Below are positions 34,781 through 44,958 of a DNA stretch of 64,000 nucleotides, piece after piece; position 1 is the stretch's first letter; each line of letters opens with the position of its first letter. The position numbers and the translations under genes are program-made. Under the pieces are notes generated by a model. That model was given only the letters and a program-made list of their open reading frames with translations. It had not been told where the DNA came from and searched no databases. The DNA is from Paraeggerthella hongkongensis (GTDB lineage Bacteria > Actinomycetota > Coriobacteriia > Coriobacteriales > Eggerthellaceae), in contig NZ_PPTQ01000008.1 in NCBI RefSeq assembly GCF_003340345.1, positions 1 to 64,000 on the forward strand, in the 5' to 3' direction.

Positions 34781-35407
34781 CTATTCCTCAAGCCCCAACG
34801 CCAAGCGCACGACCACCAAAGCCTGCTGTGCGGCGCACAAGGCCACGCGCGGCGCGTACAGCGCCGCATCGGCGACGTCGGACGAGCCGTCCCCGCAGAC
34901 GTACAGCCTTCTGCCCGCCCGCCGCGTGACCATCCGATCAGCCGGGTCCGCGCCCGCCATGCCGCTTCCCGCCACCACGATCGTGTCCGGCGTTTCGCTG
35001 AGCAGGGCGTTCACCAGGGCCGCCTTGCACTCCGCGACGTCGAACGCTTCGCACACGATGCGCTCGCGCTCGAACAGCCGCGCAGCGTTCGTCGCGTCGA
35101 CCCGCACGCAATCGATATCGACCTCGATGCGCGGATCGATGCGCGCAAGCTGCTCGGTAAGCGCTTCGGTCTTCGGACGGCCCAGGTGCTCGCGAAAGTA
35201 ATGCTGCCTGTTCAGGTTGCTTTCGTCCACCACGTCGAAATCGACCAGATGAAGCGCGCCGACGCCCGATCGCGCCAGCATGACCGCGATGTTCGATCCC
35301 AAGCCGCCAAGGCCCGCAACGCCCACGCGCGCCTGCCGAAGCCGCTCGCGCGCATCCGAGCCGATGCGCGCCGCCAGCGCGTCCTCTCCCGTTTGCCGCG
35401 CGTCCAT
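34781..35407 (-). CDS. thiF: ThiF-family sulfur-carrier adenylyltransferase
   Basis: A 208-residue E1-like enzyme that adenylates the ThiS C-terminus. The ATP-binding VGVAGLGGLGSNIAVMLARSG lies near residue 28, followed by LVDFDVVDESNLNRQ near 53. It is the short ThiF form with no visible zinc CxxC pairs or rhodanese domain. Its start overlaps the thiS stop by one base (TGATG). Confidence 0.92.
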   Translation of the reverse strand: MDARQTGEDALAARIGSDARERLRQARVGVAGLGGLGSNIAVMLARSGVGALHLVDFDVVDESNLNRQHYFREHLGRPKTEALTEQLARIDPRIEVDIDCVRVDATNAARLFERERIVCEAFDVAECKAALVNALLSETPDTIVVAGSGMAGADPADRMVTRRAGRRLYVCGDGSSDVADAALYAPRVALCAAQQALVVVRLALGLEE

Positions 35408-35604
35408 CAGCCGCCCCCGACGAACCGCACCACTTCGAGCGCGTCATCGGGCCCGAGGATAGCCGTCGCGTACGCATCGGGCGACACGATGGCCTCGTTC
35501 AGCTCGCAGGCAACCCGCCGTGCGTCGAACCCGTCGAGCAACAAGACGTCGGCAAGCGACATGCCGTCGACGTCTTGTCGCTGCACACCGTTCACTTGCG
35601 CCAT
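35407..35604 (-). CDS. thiS: sulfur carrier protein ThiS
   Basis: A 65-residue ubiquitin-fold carrier ending in the required Gly-Gly (VVRFVGGG) that receives sulfur for the thiazole. The internal DDALEVVRFV is the normal last strand. AAAGGGGAGCG precedes the start. It is the first gene of the thiSFGHE cluster and lies behind a leader hairpin at 35643-35708. Confidence 0.9.
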   Translation of the reverse strand: MAQVNGVQRQDVDGMSLADVLLLDGFDARRVACELNEAIVSPDAYATAILGPDDALEVVRFVGGG

Positions 35605-35642
35605 TCGCTCCCCTTTCTTTTTCCGGTCGTCATCAGTCCAAG

Positions 35643-35708
35643 ACGCAAAAAAGCGCGCACGAAGAGAACCGCACCCGAGGTGGTGCGCCCCTTCGTACGC
35701 GCTTGCGT
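35643..35708 (-). terminator. leader hairpin / possible attenuator upstream of thiS
   Basis: On the minus strand, ACGCAAGCGCGTACGAAG pairs with CTTCGTGCGCGCTTTTTTGCGT around a GC-rich inner hairpin (GCGCACC/GGGTGCG). Six T lie within the 3' arm. It sits between a promoter-like pair and thiS, so it could attenuate the operon. It could also be a terminator for transcripts from the tRNA genes upstream, although those have their own. Confidence 0.55.
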
Positions 35709-35721
35709 AGTCTGAGAACGT

Positions 35722-35750
35722 AGGATAGCGAAAGAGCGGCGCTCGCGCAA
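35722..35750 (-). promoter_or_regulatory. candidate promoter of thiSFGHE
   Basis: On the minus strand, -35 TTGCGC and -10 TATCCT are spaced by 17 bases; the predicted start, near 35715, is just before the leader hairpin. Confidence 0.45.
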
Positions 35751-35830
35751 TGCCAAGCCGGCAAACGGCGGCGGCGCGTAGATCGAGATAGGGCGAGATG
35801 GGGCGAGATGGCAGCGTGCGGGCTGCATGA

Positions 35831-35862
35831 AAAAAGCCCGGCGAATCACTTCACCGGGCTTT
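35831..35862 (-). terminator. terminator of the Gly-Cys-Gly tRNA unit
   Basis: On the minus strand, AAAGCCCGG pairs with CCGGGCTTT around a 12-base loop and is followed by T residues, nine bases beyond the last tRNA-Gly. Confidence 0.85.
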
Positions 35863-35870
35863 GCATGTAA

Positions 35871-35946
<76 letters not shown>

Positions 35947-35990
35947 ATGTTAGCGTATTGCTTTTTCAACTCCACCGCTCTTTCAAACGA

Positions 35991-36064
35991 TGGAGGCGAC
36001 GCCCGGATTCGAACCGGGGGTGAAGGCTTTGCAGGCCTCTGCCTTACCACTTGGCCACGTCGCC
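35991..36064 (-). tRNA. tRNA-Cys (GCA)
   Basis: A 74-base cloverleaf with encoded CCA. The acceptor begins GGCGACG, the anticodon loop CCTGCAAAG gives GCA, and the T arm is CCGGTTCGAATCCGG. It lies between the two identical tRNA-Gly genes on the same strand. Confidence 0.97.
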
Positions 36065-36130
36065 ATCTTAGCCTTCCGTCATTAAAAGGCCGGCCAAAAC
36101 TTTTCGGCCTGGCCGGCCTTGCACTGACGA

Positions 36131-36206
<76 letters not shown>

Positions 36207-36418
36207 ATCGGCGAGGAAATATATTACGTGAACTCCCCTAGTCGCGCAAGCCCCAATTTCAACTTTTTTGAAAATTCTTAGAAAACGGCTGGTACATAAG
36301 GCGATCGCGCGAAGGCGCTACGCTCTGAAGCCATCGAGCCGCCGTCTCATCAAAGCTGCCGCCGCCACGCAAGCCACCGAGGACGCTTGCGGACAGCCGC
36401 GCACTCGCCCGGACCTTC

Positions 36419-36560
36419 TGTCAAAACGGACGAGTTTTGCTGGTCCTTAAGCAAGGATAATCACAGGCAGTAAGTCTCTGACCAGGCATGATGAAAAACA
36501 CCTTTCGTCGCATCACTTCGGCAAGGCGGAAAATCGCCGCAAAACTCAACTTTTTTGACA
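36419..36560 (-). repeat. 142-bp dispersed element, copy 3 (inverted)
   Basis: The only copy in the opposite orientation. The right end is intact (GAGTTTTGCTGGTCCTTAAG read on plus), while the left terminus is decayed (TGTCAAAAAAGTTGAGTTTT), so its terminal repeats no longer pair perfectly. The GGCGATTTTCCGCC hairpin is kept. It lies between the tRNA unit and an integrase remnant. Confidence 0.88.
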
Positions 36561-36599
36561 CAAGGCCGGCGCCGGTCGGTTCGTACCGGATGGGCAAGG

Positions 36600-36809
36600 T
36601 CGCAAACCACTACCGAAGGCGGGCGCCGGGAATTCAACAGCTGGGCGCGAATCGGGACCTGCGATAGAGAAGTCGAGCTTCCGCCGGCGCGCTTCGGAAC
36701 CGCCCTTCTCGGGGTCCCAGCCGAGGGACACGCTCACCTCGTACCTTTCGGGCTTCCCGGGATCGCTGATCAGCTTGACGGTTCCCTCTCCGTGCGCCAC
36801 CGCGCTCAC
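36600..36809 (-). pseudogene. integrase N-terminal remnant
   Basis: An open frame starting at a GTG at 36809 reads GEGTVKLISDPGKPERYEVSVSLGWDPEKGG, which resembles the N-terminal arm-binding domain of tyrosine recombinases. The similarity stops after about 45 residues and the frame ends near repeat copy 3, with no catalytic domain. Position between tRNA genes suits a lost integrated element. The exact end of the homology is uncertain. Confidence 0.5.
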
Positions 36810-37125
36810 CTCCCCTCGCTTTTTTCAGGGGATCGACCCCTACCGTAAGGGGCATTTTCGTCCGGCGGGAGAGGGATTCTCGTTTTCACGGCTTTCGACC
36901 TGCATCGATGCGCCGTCGCGTGAAAACCAGGAGCGGATTCGCCCCTCAGGGTAGGGGTCAGGGCGACCATGTCGTTCAAATTGCACATTCCAGCCCCCTT
37001 AACAGGGTTAATGCGCAGTTTGGCGGTTTGACGGCCTTTCCCCGCATGCAGTTCGTGCAAATCGTCCGCGTCCGGGAGGCGAAGGGGGTTCACCTCCCGG
37101 ACGCGCCGCTAACGGGGCAGGGCAA
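36810..37125. other. tRNA-flanking spacer with inverted repeat
   Basis: No convincing gene. It holds a perfect 12-bp inverted repeat GCGTCCGGGAGG/CCTCCCGGACGC at 37068-37104, and the words CCCCTACC and GGTAGGGG at 36836 and 36950. It may be leftover DNA of the element that supplied the integrase fragment. Confidence 0.4.
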
Positions 37126-37127
37126 AT

Positions 37128-37160
37128 AAAAAAGCACCTGCGACCTGCGCAAGTGCTTTC
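37128..37160 (-). terminator. terminator of tRNA-Val
   Basis: On the minus strand, AAAGCAC pairs with GTGCTTT and is followed by a T run, ten bases after the tRNA. Confidence 0.75.
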
Positions 37161-37169
37161 TGCATTTCA

Positions 37170-37244
<75 letters not shown>

Positions 37245-37404
37245 ATGAAAACTCGGCGTTGGAATCTCTTCCGTGCCAGCGAGCAAATAGTCTACCAGAA
37301 CTCGCCGACATGTCAAAGAACTTTTTCAAAAAAGTTTCCAACTTTTTTCGCACCTGGCTTCGCACCCGATCGAGCATTCGAACCGAGCCGCACATTCAGC
37401 CCGT

Positions 37405-38118
37405 TCAAGTTAGTAGTTTGTCAATGTCAGTCAGCATTCTAACACGTTCGTAACCGCTGTCGGACTCGGTATCGTGCCGGTCGATGATGATCGGGCGAAT
37501 ACCGGCCGCGCACGCACCGTCGCCGTCCGCATCGGGACGATCGCCCACGTGCACCACCGCGTCCGCGCACACGCCCAGCTGCTCGCATGCAAGATCGAAT
37601 ATGACCGGATCGGGCTTGCGATATCCCACCACCGCCGAAGACACCACGGCATCGAAGTACGGAAGCAGCCTCAGATCGCGCAGAAGCCCCTCCAGGCCCG
37701 CATCCCAGTTCGACACCACCGCCAGCGCCAGCCCCCGCTTCTTGAGCGCCCTCAAGCAGTCCATGACGTCGGGATACAGCGCCCAATGATCCCCCTTGCG
37801 GTACGCTTCGTGCACCGACTGCGCCATGCCCTCGGCATCATGGGAAATGCCCGTCAAGTGGCACACGTAGCGATACTGATCCATCCAGATGGCAACCGAG
37901 CCCTCATGGGAGCACCAGAAATCGCCGTCGCGCAGGTATTCGGCCTCGTAGTAGGCGTCCATTGCCGGCATGTGAGGCTCCACGTCCCGCACGGTCAAAG
38001 CGTGGCCGCGCTCCTGAGCCACCCGCGCAAACGCCTCCGCAACCGAAGGGCTCGGGTACAAAAGCGTGCTTCCCACGTCGAAGAACACGGCTCTCACGGC
38101 CGAGAATCCCCCGCTCAT
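37405..38118 (-). CDS. HAD-superfamily hydrolase
   Basis: A 237-residue cytoplasmic phosphatase-like protein. HAD motifs are FFDVGSTLLYPS near residue 12 (nucleophile Asp; the usual second Asp is Gly, as in some HDHD3-like members), VVSNWDAG near 133, the Lys in GYRKPDPVIF near 162 and HVGDRPDADGDGACAAG near 187. A helical cap lies between motifs I and II. Substrate unknown. Its start overlaps the CDF gene stop by four bases (ATGA). Confidence 0.82.
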   Translation of the reverse strand: MSGGFSAVRAVFFDVGSTLLYPSPSVAEAFARVAQERGHALTVRDVEPHMPAMDAYYEAEYLRDGDFWCSHEGSVAIWMDQYRYVCHLTGISHDAEGMAQSVHEAYRKGDHWALYPDVMDCLRALKKRGLALAVVSNWDAGLEGLLRDLRLLPYFDAVVSSAVVGYRKPDPVIFDLACEQLGVCADAVVHVGDRPDADGDGACAAGIRPIIIDRHDTESDSGYERVRMLTDIDKLLT

Positions 38119-39020
38119 TCGCTATGCCCGTCGTCGGGCTCCACATGCACGAGCACGTCCACCACATTATCGAACCGTCGGCGCACAGCTCGCTCCACCT
38201 CGTCGGCCAGGTCGTGCGCGGCCGCAACGGTCATCTCGGGCGCAACAAGCACGTGCAGGTCCACGTAGATCTCTCCCTCCGTGCCGCGCGTGCGCACGCG
38301 GTGGGCGTCCTGCACCCCGGAAACCTCCATGACGGCCTTGCGCACGTCCTCTTCCGGGATGCGCGCATGGTCCGACAAGGTTGCCAGCGCATGCTTGAAC
38401 ACGTCGTAGGCGGTTGCCAGGATGGCCACGGTCACGATGAGCGCCATGATGGGGTCGGCCATGGGAAAGCCCAGGGAAACCAGGGCCAACCCGATGATGA
38501 CCCCGATGGAAACCAGCGCGTCGGACAAGGTATGGCTCGCGTCGGCGGCCAGGATCTCGCTTTTCAGCAGCTTTCCCTGCTTGCGCTCGTACACGGTCAC
38601 GCCCAGGTTCACGGCCAACGTGCCGATCATGACCGCGAAGGACAGCGGACCCACCTCGGCGGTGTACGTTTGCGTGGCCAGCTTCCCCACCGCAGAGCTT
38701 CCCACCTCGAACGCCGCGAGCAAAAGCAGAACGCCGATCACCAGGCTGGCGTACGTTTCGAACTTGGCATGACCGTAGGGATGCCCCTCGTCGGCCGGGC
38801 GCGCGGCAAGGGCGATGCCCACCAGGCCCACCACGTTGCCCGCCGAGTCGAATACCGAATGAATGCCGTCAGCCTGCATGGAGGCCGACCCGCTGTACGT
38901 TCCGTACAGGTACTTCGCCGCGGCCACGGCAAGGTTCAAGAACAGGATGCCCCACAGAACGCGCCTGATGGAGCGCATGCGATCGGACACGGGGCTTTTC
39001 GTCGTCAATGATCGGGCCAT
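38115..39020 (-). CDS. cation diffusion facilitator
   Basis: A 301-residue CDF metal/proton antiporter. Six helices are visible, with metal-site acids in SASMQADGIHSVFDSAGN near residue 50 and ADASHTLSDALVSIG near 157 (the HxxxD/DxxxD-type quartet), and a C-terminal cytoplasmic domain (GEIYVDLHVLVAPEMTVAAAHDLADEVERAV) ending HVEPDD. Metal choice (Zn, Fe or Mn) cannot be read from sequence. ATG at 39020 follows AAAGGGGACGAACC. Confidence 0.88.
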   Translation of the reverse strand: MARSLTTKSPVSDRMRSIRRVLWGILFLNLAVAAAKYLYGTYSGSASMQADGIHSVFDSAGNVVGLVGIALAARPADEGHPYGHAKFETYASLVIGVLLLLAAFEVGSSAVGKLATQTYTAEVGPLSFAVMIGTLAVNLGVTVYERKQGKLLKSEILAADASHTLSDALVSIGVIIGLALVSLGFPMADPIMALIVTVAILATAYDVFKHALATLSDHARIPEEDVRKAVMEVSGVQDAHRVRTRGTEGEIYVDLHVLVAPEMTVAAAHDLADEVERAVRRRFDNVVDVLVHVEPDDGHSE

Positions 39021-39054
39021 GGTTCGTCCCCTTTCAAAGGATGCGCGCAAATGC

Positions 39055-39083
39055 AAAAAAGGAGAGCCACTCGGACTCTCCTT
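39055..39083 (-). terminator. terminator of tRNA-Leu
   Basis: On the minus strand, GGAGAGTCC pairs with GGCTCTCC (one mismatch) and six T follow, ten bases after the tRNA. Confidence 0.85.
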
Positions 39084-39093
39084 CTAGCTTTAC

Positions 39094-39180
39094 TGGTGTC
39101 GGAGGCGGGATTTGAACCCGCACACCCTATACGGGCACTAGCACCTCAAGCTAGCGTGTCTGCCGTTCCACCACTCCGAC
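39094..39180 (-). tRNA. tRNA-Leu (GAG)
   Basis: An 87-base class II tRNA with long variable arm and encoded CCA. The acceptor begins GTCGGAG, the anticodon loop CTTGAGGT gives GAG, and the T arm is GCGGGTTCAAATCCCGC. Confidence 0.96.
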
Positions 39181-39388
39181 TTGTTGCGAAAAGCAACGGT
39201 GGTTATTCTACCCGAACCTCTTCGCGTTGTGAAGGGGAAATTTTGACGAATTTTCACCCCTTGCCGCAACGGCCGAAAAAGAAGGCGGATCCCCCTCCCC
39301 GGCGCACAGGCGCCGGAGACGTCCGATTCGCACGGCGCGAAGACCCGCATTGCGCAATCGATCCCCGAAGAGCGCCCGCAACGCGAAA

Positions 39389-39412
39389 AGGCGCCTGTTA
39401 CGGCGCCTGTTC
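39389..39412 (-). terminator. probable terminator of secG
   Basis: On the minus strand, AGGCGCC pairs with GGCGCCT around GTAACA and is followed by TTTTC, about 60 bases past the secG stop. Confidence 0.6.
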
Positions 39413-39467
39413 ATACTGCTTCGTTCCCGCTGAAACCACGCACGCCAACCACGGCTGGCGCAGCGTG

Positions 39468-39725
39468 CTACCTCCCCGCGATCGTGCCGTGCGGGTAGAT
39501 GATCATGAGCACGATAAGCGACAGCAGGAACACCGCCGCCAAGACGATGGTAATGCGGTCGAGGTTCTTCTCGACGATGCTCGTGCCGGTCTGCGTGGAG
39601 TACACGGAGCTGGCGATCATGTCGGAGATGCCCGTGCCCTTGCCGGAATGCAGCAAGATGAAAATGATGAGGCCGATGCCCGACAGAACGAGCAGGGCGA
39701 TCACGATGATGAGAAGCGGGTTCAA
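39468..39725 (-). CDS. secG: preprotein translocase subunit SecG
   Basis: An 85-residue two-helix membrane protein of the SecYEG channel. Helix 1 spans about 3-26, the loop holds the family's LLHSGKGTGISDMI, and helix 2 is near 58-78. It sits last in the gap-pgk-tpiA-gpmI-secG gene order, a common arrangement in Gram-positives, 157 bp after gpmI. Confidence 0.93.
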   Translation of the reverse strand: MNPLLIIVIALLVLSGIGLIIFILLHSGKGTGISDMIASSVYSTQTGTSIVEKNLDRITIVLAAVFLLSLIVLMIIYPHGTIAGR

Positions 39726-39882
39726 GGTTCGTCTCTTCTTTCGTTCGGAATCAAACGGTATGCAAGTTGCCTAGTATAGCGAAACGAGCCGCCAAGGGCA
39801 AGCAGCAGCGCGTTTCGCCACCGATGCGGGAGCCCACCCGGCCGACCTGCGCCCGTCCACGTCGGCTCCCGCTATCGCGAAG

Positions 39883-41427
39883 CTATGCCAGCAGGCTTCT
39901 TCCCGTCATGGCTTCAGGGGCCGGCAGCCCAATCAGCTCCAGCAGCGTGGGCGCGATGTCGCAGAGCGCGCCCGGGGATCCGTCGAGCGTGCGCCCGGTT
40001 CCCGCGAAGTCCACGAACGCCAGCGGCACGAGCGCCGTGGTATGGGCCGTGAACGGGCTTCCGTCTTCAGCGAGCATCTTATCGGCGTTTCCATGATCGG
40101 CCGTGATCAGGGCGATGCCGCCCGCTCGCTCGACGGCGGCGAGCACCTGTTCCACGCCCGCGTCCACCGCTTCCACGGCGGCTACGGCGGCGGGGATGAC
40201 GCCCGTATGCCCCACCATGTCCGGGTTGGCGAAGTTCACGATGTACACGTCGGCCTCGCCGGCATCGATGGCGGCAGCCAGCGTGGACGCCACGCCGGGC
40301 TCGCTCATTTCGGGCTTCAGGTCGTACGTGGCCACCTTGGGGCTGGGAATGAGCGCGCGCTCCTCCCCCGCCTTCGGCTCTTCGCGGCCGCCGTTGAGGA
40401 AGAACGTCACGTGCGCGTACTTCTCGGTTTCGGCGATATGGTACTGACGAAGGCCGGCGGCTGCCAGCACGTCCGCCAGCACGTCTTCAGGAAACTCCTT
40501 CGCGTACGCCACGGGAGCGGCGATCTCGGGGTCGTACTCGGTCAGGCAGACGAACGACACCTGCGGAACCCGACTGCGCTCGAAGCCGTCGAACGAAGCA
40601 TCCACCAGGGACCGAGTCAGCTCGCGCGCGCGGTCGGGACGGAAGTTGAAGAACACCACCGCATCGCCGTCGCGCACGCCGCGATCCGAAAGCGCCACGG
40701 GCTCCACGAACTCATCGGTGACGTCGGCGGCGTAAGAGTCGGCCATGACCTGGGTCGGCGTGCAATCGACGCAAGGTTCGGCCTTCACGATGGCGCGCCA
40801 CGCACGCTCGACGCGCTCCCATCGGTTGTCGCGGTCCATCGCGAAATAGCGCCCGGAAATGCTGCCGATCCGCACATCGCACGCATCGTCGGAAAGCTCC
40901 GCCGCCACTGCTTCCAGCTGCTCCACGAAGCCCGAGCCGCTCTTGGGCGGCACGTCGCGCCCGTCCATGAAGCAATGCACGACAACGTTTCCAACGCCCG
41001 CCGCCTTGGCCGCGCGCATAAGGACGTACAGGTGCTCGTTGGAGGAATGGACGCCGCCGTCGGACAGCAGGCCCATGAGGTGCAGGGCCGCGCCCGGCGC
41101 CGACGCCGCGGCGAACGCGTCGTTGAGCACCGGATTGGCCGCCAGCGACCCGTCCGCGCACGCGCGGTTGATGCGCGTAAGCTCCTGGAACACCACGCGG
41201 CCGGCACCTATGTTGAGGTGCCCCACTTCGGAGTTGCCCATCTGGCCGTCGGGCAAGCCCACGGCCTCGCCCGACGCTTCGAGCTTCGTCCAAGGACGAT
41301 GCGCGAACACGTCGTCCAAACACGGCGTGCTCGCCAGCGAAATGGCGTTGCCGGGACCGGGCTCGGCCAAGCCGAACCCGTCCATGATGATAAGGCAAGC
41401 CGGCAAGGTCGTGTTGGCGGGCCTCAT
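39883..41427 (-). CDS. gpmI: 2,3-bisphosphoglycerate-independent phosphoglycerate mutase
   Basis: A 514-residue Mn-dependent mutase of lower glycolysis. It has IIMDGFGLAE near residue 13, the catalytic Ser in GQMGNSEVGHLNIGAGR near 62, HCFMDGRDVPPKSG near 123, FFNFRPDRARELT near 251, NFANPDMVGHTG near 395 and ITADHGNADKM near 437. ATG at 41427 overlaps the tpiA stop by four bases; an open frame upstream lies within tpiA and is not coding. Confidence 0.95.
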   Translation of the reverse strand: MRPANTTLPACLIIMDGFGLAEPGPGNAISLASTPCLDDVFAHRPWTKLEASGEAVGLPDGQMGNSEVGHLNIGAGRVVFQELTRINRACADGSLAANPVLNDAFAAASAPGAALHLMGLLSDGGVHSSNEHLYVLMRAAKAAGVGNVVVHCFMDGRDVPPKSGSGFVEQLEAVAAELSDDACDVRIGSISGRYFAMDRDNRWERVERAWRAIVKAEPCVDCTPTQVMADSYAADVTDEFVEPVALSDRGVRDGDAVVFFNFRPDRARELTRSLVDASFDGFERSRVPQVSFVCLTEYDPEIAAPVAYAKEFPEDVLADVLAAAGLRQYHIAETEKYAHVTFFLNGGREEPKAGEERALIPSPKVATYDLKPEMSEPGVASTLAAAIDAGEADVYIVNFANPDMVGHTGVIPAAVAAVEAVDAGVEQVLAAVERAGGIALITADHGNADKMLAEDGSPFTAHTTALVPLAFVDFAGTGRTLDGSPGALCDIAPTLLELIGLPAPEAMTGRSLLA

Positions 41428-42200
41428 CGCAGGCACGCCTTGATCAGCTGGACGAACGACGACGCCTCCAAGCTGGCACCGCCCACCAGGCCGCCGTCGA
41501 TGTCGGGCTGGGCCAGCAGATCGTCCACGTTCCCGACGTTCATGGAGCCGCCGTACAGCACGCGCATCTGCTGCGCGACGTCCTCGCCGTACAGGTCGGC
41601 GAGCGTCGAACGGATGGCCGCGCATACGGCCTGCGCCTGTTCGGGCGTAGCCGTGCGGCCCGTGCCGATGGCCCAGATGGGCTCGTACGCCACGACGCAC
41701 GTTGCGGCATCGCGCGCGTCAACGCCCGCGAACGCAGCGCGCACCTGGGCGCAAACGTACTCCTCCGTCGCCCCCTCGTCGCGCACGGCAAGCGACTCGC
41801 CCACGCACACGATGGCGTACAGCCCGGCTTCGACGAGAGCCTTGACCTTCCGGTTGACGTCCTCGTTCGATTCGCCGAACAGCTCGCGACGCTCGGAGTG
41901 GCCCACGATGGAGCACGCGCAGCCGATCTCCTTGATCATCGGCACCGAGATCTCGCCGGTATAGGCGCCCTTGGGCTCCCAATACACGTTCTGGGTGCCC
42001 ACGGCAACCTTCGCCTTGTCGAAATCGAGAACCGTCTTCGCCGGCTTGAGGTCGATAAAGGGCGGGCAGATGAGGATGTCGACGTCCTCGCCCCAGATGC
42101 CCTTGTCGTACTGGTTGGAAATCTCCTGCGTGAGCACGACGGCCTCGCCGATCGTGTTGTTCATCTTCCAGTTGCCCGCCATAAGAGGGGTTCGCTTCAT
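41424..42200 (-). CDS. tpiA: triosephosphate isomerase
   Basis: A 258-residue TIM-barrel enzyme. It has MAGNWKMNNT at residue 7 (catalytic Lys), VGHSERRELFGE near 98 (His), VAYEPIWAIGTGR near 168 (Glu) and VLYGGSMNVGNVDDLL near 213. ATG at 42200 has AAAGGA eight bases upstream; an in-frame ATG at 42209 would sit on the ribosome site. Between pgk and gpmI. Confidence 0.96.
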   Translation of the reverse strand: MKRTPLMAGNWKMNNTIGEAVVLTQEISNQYDKGIWGEDVDILICPPFIDLKPAKTVLDFDKAKVAVGTQNVYWEPKGAYTGEISVPMIKEIGCACSIVGHSERRELFGESNEDVNRKVKALVEAGLYAIVCVGESLAVRDEGATEEYVCAQVRAAFAGVDARDAATCVVAYEPIWAIGTGRTATPEQAQAVCAAIRSTLADLYGEDVAQQMRVLYGGSMNVGNVDDLLAQPDIDGGLVGGASLEASSFVQLIKACLR

Positions 42201-42245
42201 ACGTACCATCCTTTCAGATAGAGGAAACGCGATGGATGCGGCCAG

Positions 42246-43430
<1,185 letters not shown>

Positions 43431-43458
43431 ACAACCCTCTTCCACAGACTAATGATAC

Positions 43459-43656
43459 CTATTGATTTCCGTTGCCCGGCGTCGCGTTCCGGCGCGCCAT
43501 TTCGCTGGCGATTGCCTCGGTCGCCGCCGCCGTTCGCTCGGCAGCCCTCACAAGCCGCACCGCCATGACGATCGCGAAGATGGCAACTCCTGCCGCAAGC
43601 AGGAACGGAACCGTCAGCAGCAGCAGCTCCGGAGCGCCCATTCCCAGCACCCTCAT
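43459..43656 (-). CDS. small membrane protein of unknown function
   Basis: A 65-residue protein with one strongly hydrophobic helix (LLLLTVPFLLAAGVAIFAIV, about 10-31) and a charged helical tail (RLVRAAERTAAATEAIASEMARR). A clear AAGGAGCACGCT precedes ATG 43656. It lies between gap and pgk on the same strand, 28 bases before the pgk start. I do not recognise a family. Confidence 0.65.
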   Translation of the reverse strand: MRVLGMGAPELLLLTVPFLLAAGVAIFAIVMAVRLVRAAERTAAATEAIASEMARRNATPGNGNQ

Positions 43657-43727
43657 AGCGTGCTCCTTTTCCTCGATTCGCGCGAAGCGCGAAAACAACC
43701 GGACAGGTTGGCGCAGTAAAACAGCGA

Positions 43728-43828
43728 GGGGCGCTGCGGTGCCCGAGATTCGCGGGAGGACGCGGGCGAAGCGTACTTGGGTACGCGAGCCCGCGGCATC
43801 GTGCGAAGATCGGGTGCCCCAGCGCCCC
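43728..43828. other. large hairpin between gap and the small membrane protein gene
   Basis: GGGGCGCTG at 43728 pairs with CAGCGCCCC ending at 43828, and inside it CGCGGGC/GCCCGCG and GCGTAC/GTACGC enclose a TTGG loop. The intervening sides also pair in part. The structure spans about 100 bases and fills most of the 223-bp gap. It could terminate or stabilise gap mRNA, or be a dispersed repeat of which only one copy is in view. Confidence 0.6.
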
Positions 43829-43879
43829 GCAGCGTCGAGCGGTTCCGCCGGCCGTCAGGCCGACGGAGCGAGCATTTCT

Positions 43880-44893
<1,014 letters not shown>

Positions 44894-44958
44894 TCATAAA
44901 GATACTCAGTTTCTCGTTTACGGCACGAACCGATAATACAACACAAGCACTCGCCATT

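Noticed and set aside
35605-35870. TPP riboswitch upstream of thiS
   Set aside because: The conserved CTGAGA and GGGGTGC-type aptamer segments are not present in the right order on the minus strand; CTGAGA occurs only on the plus strand by chance.
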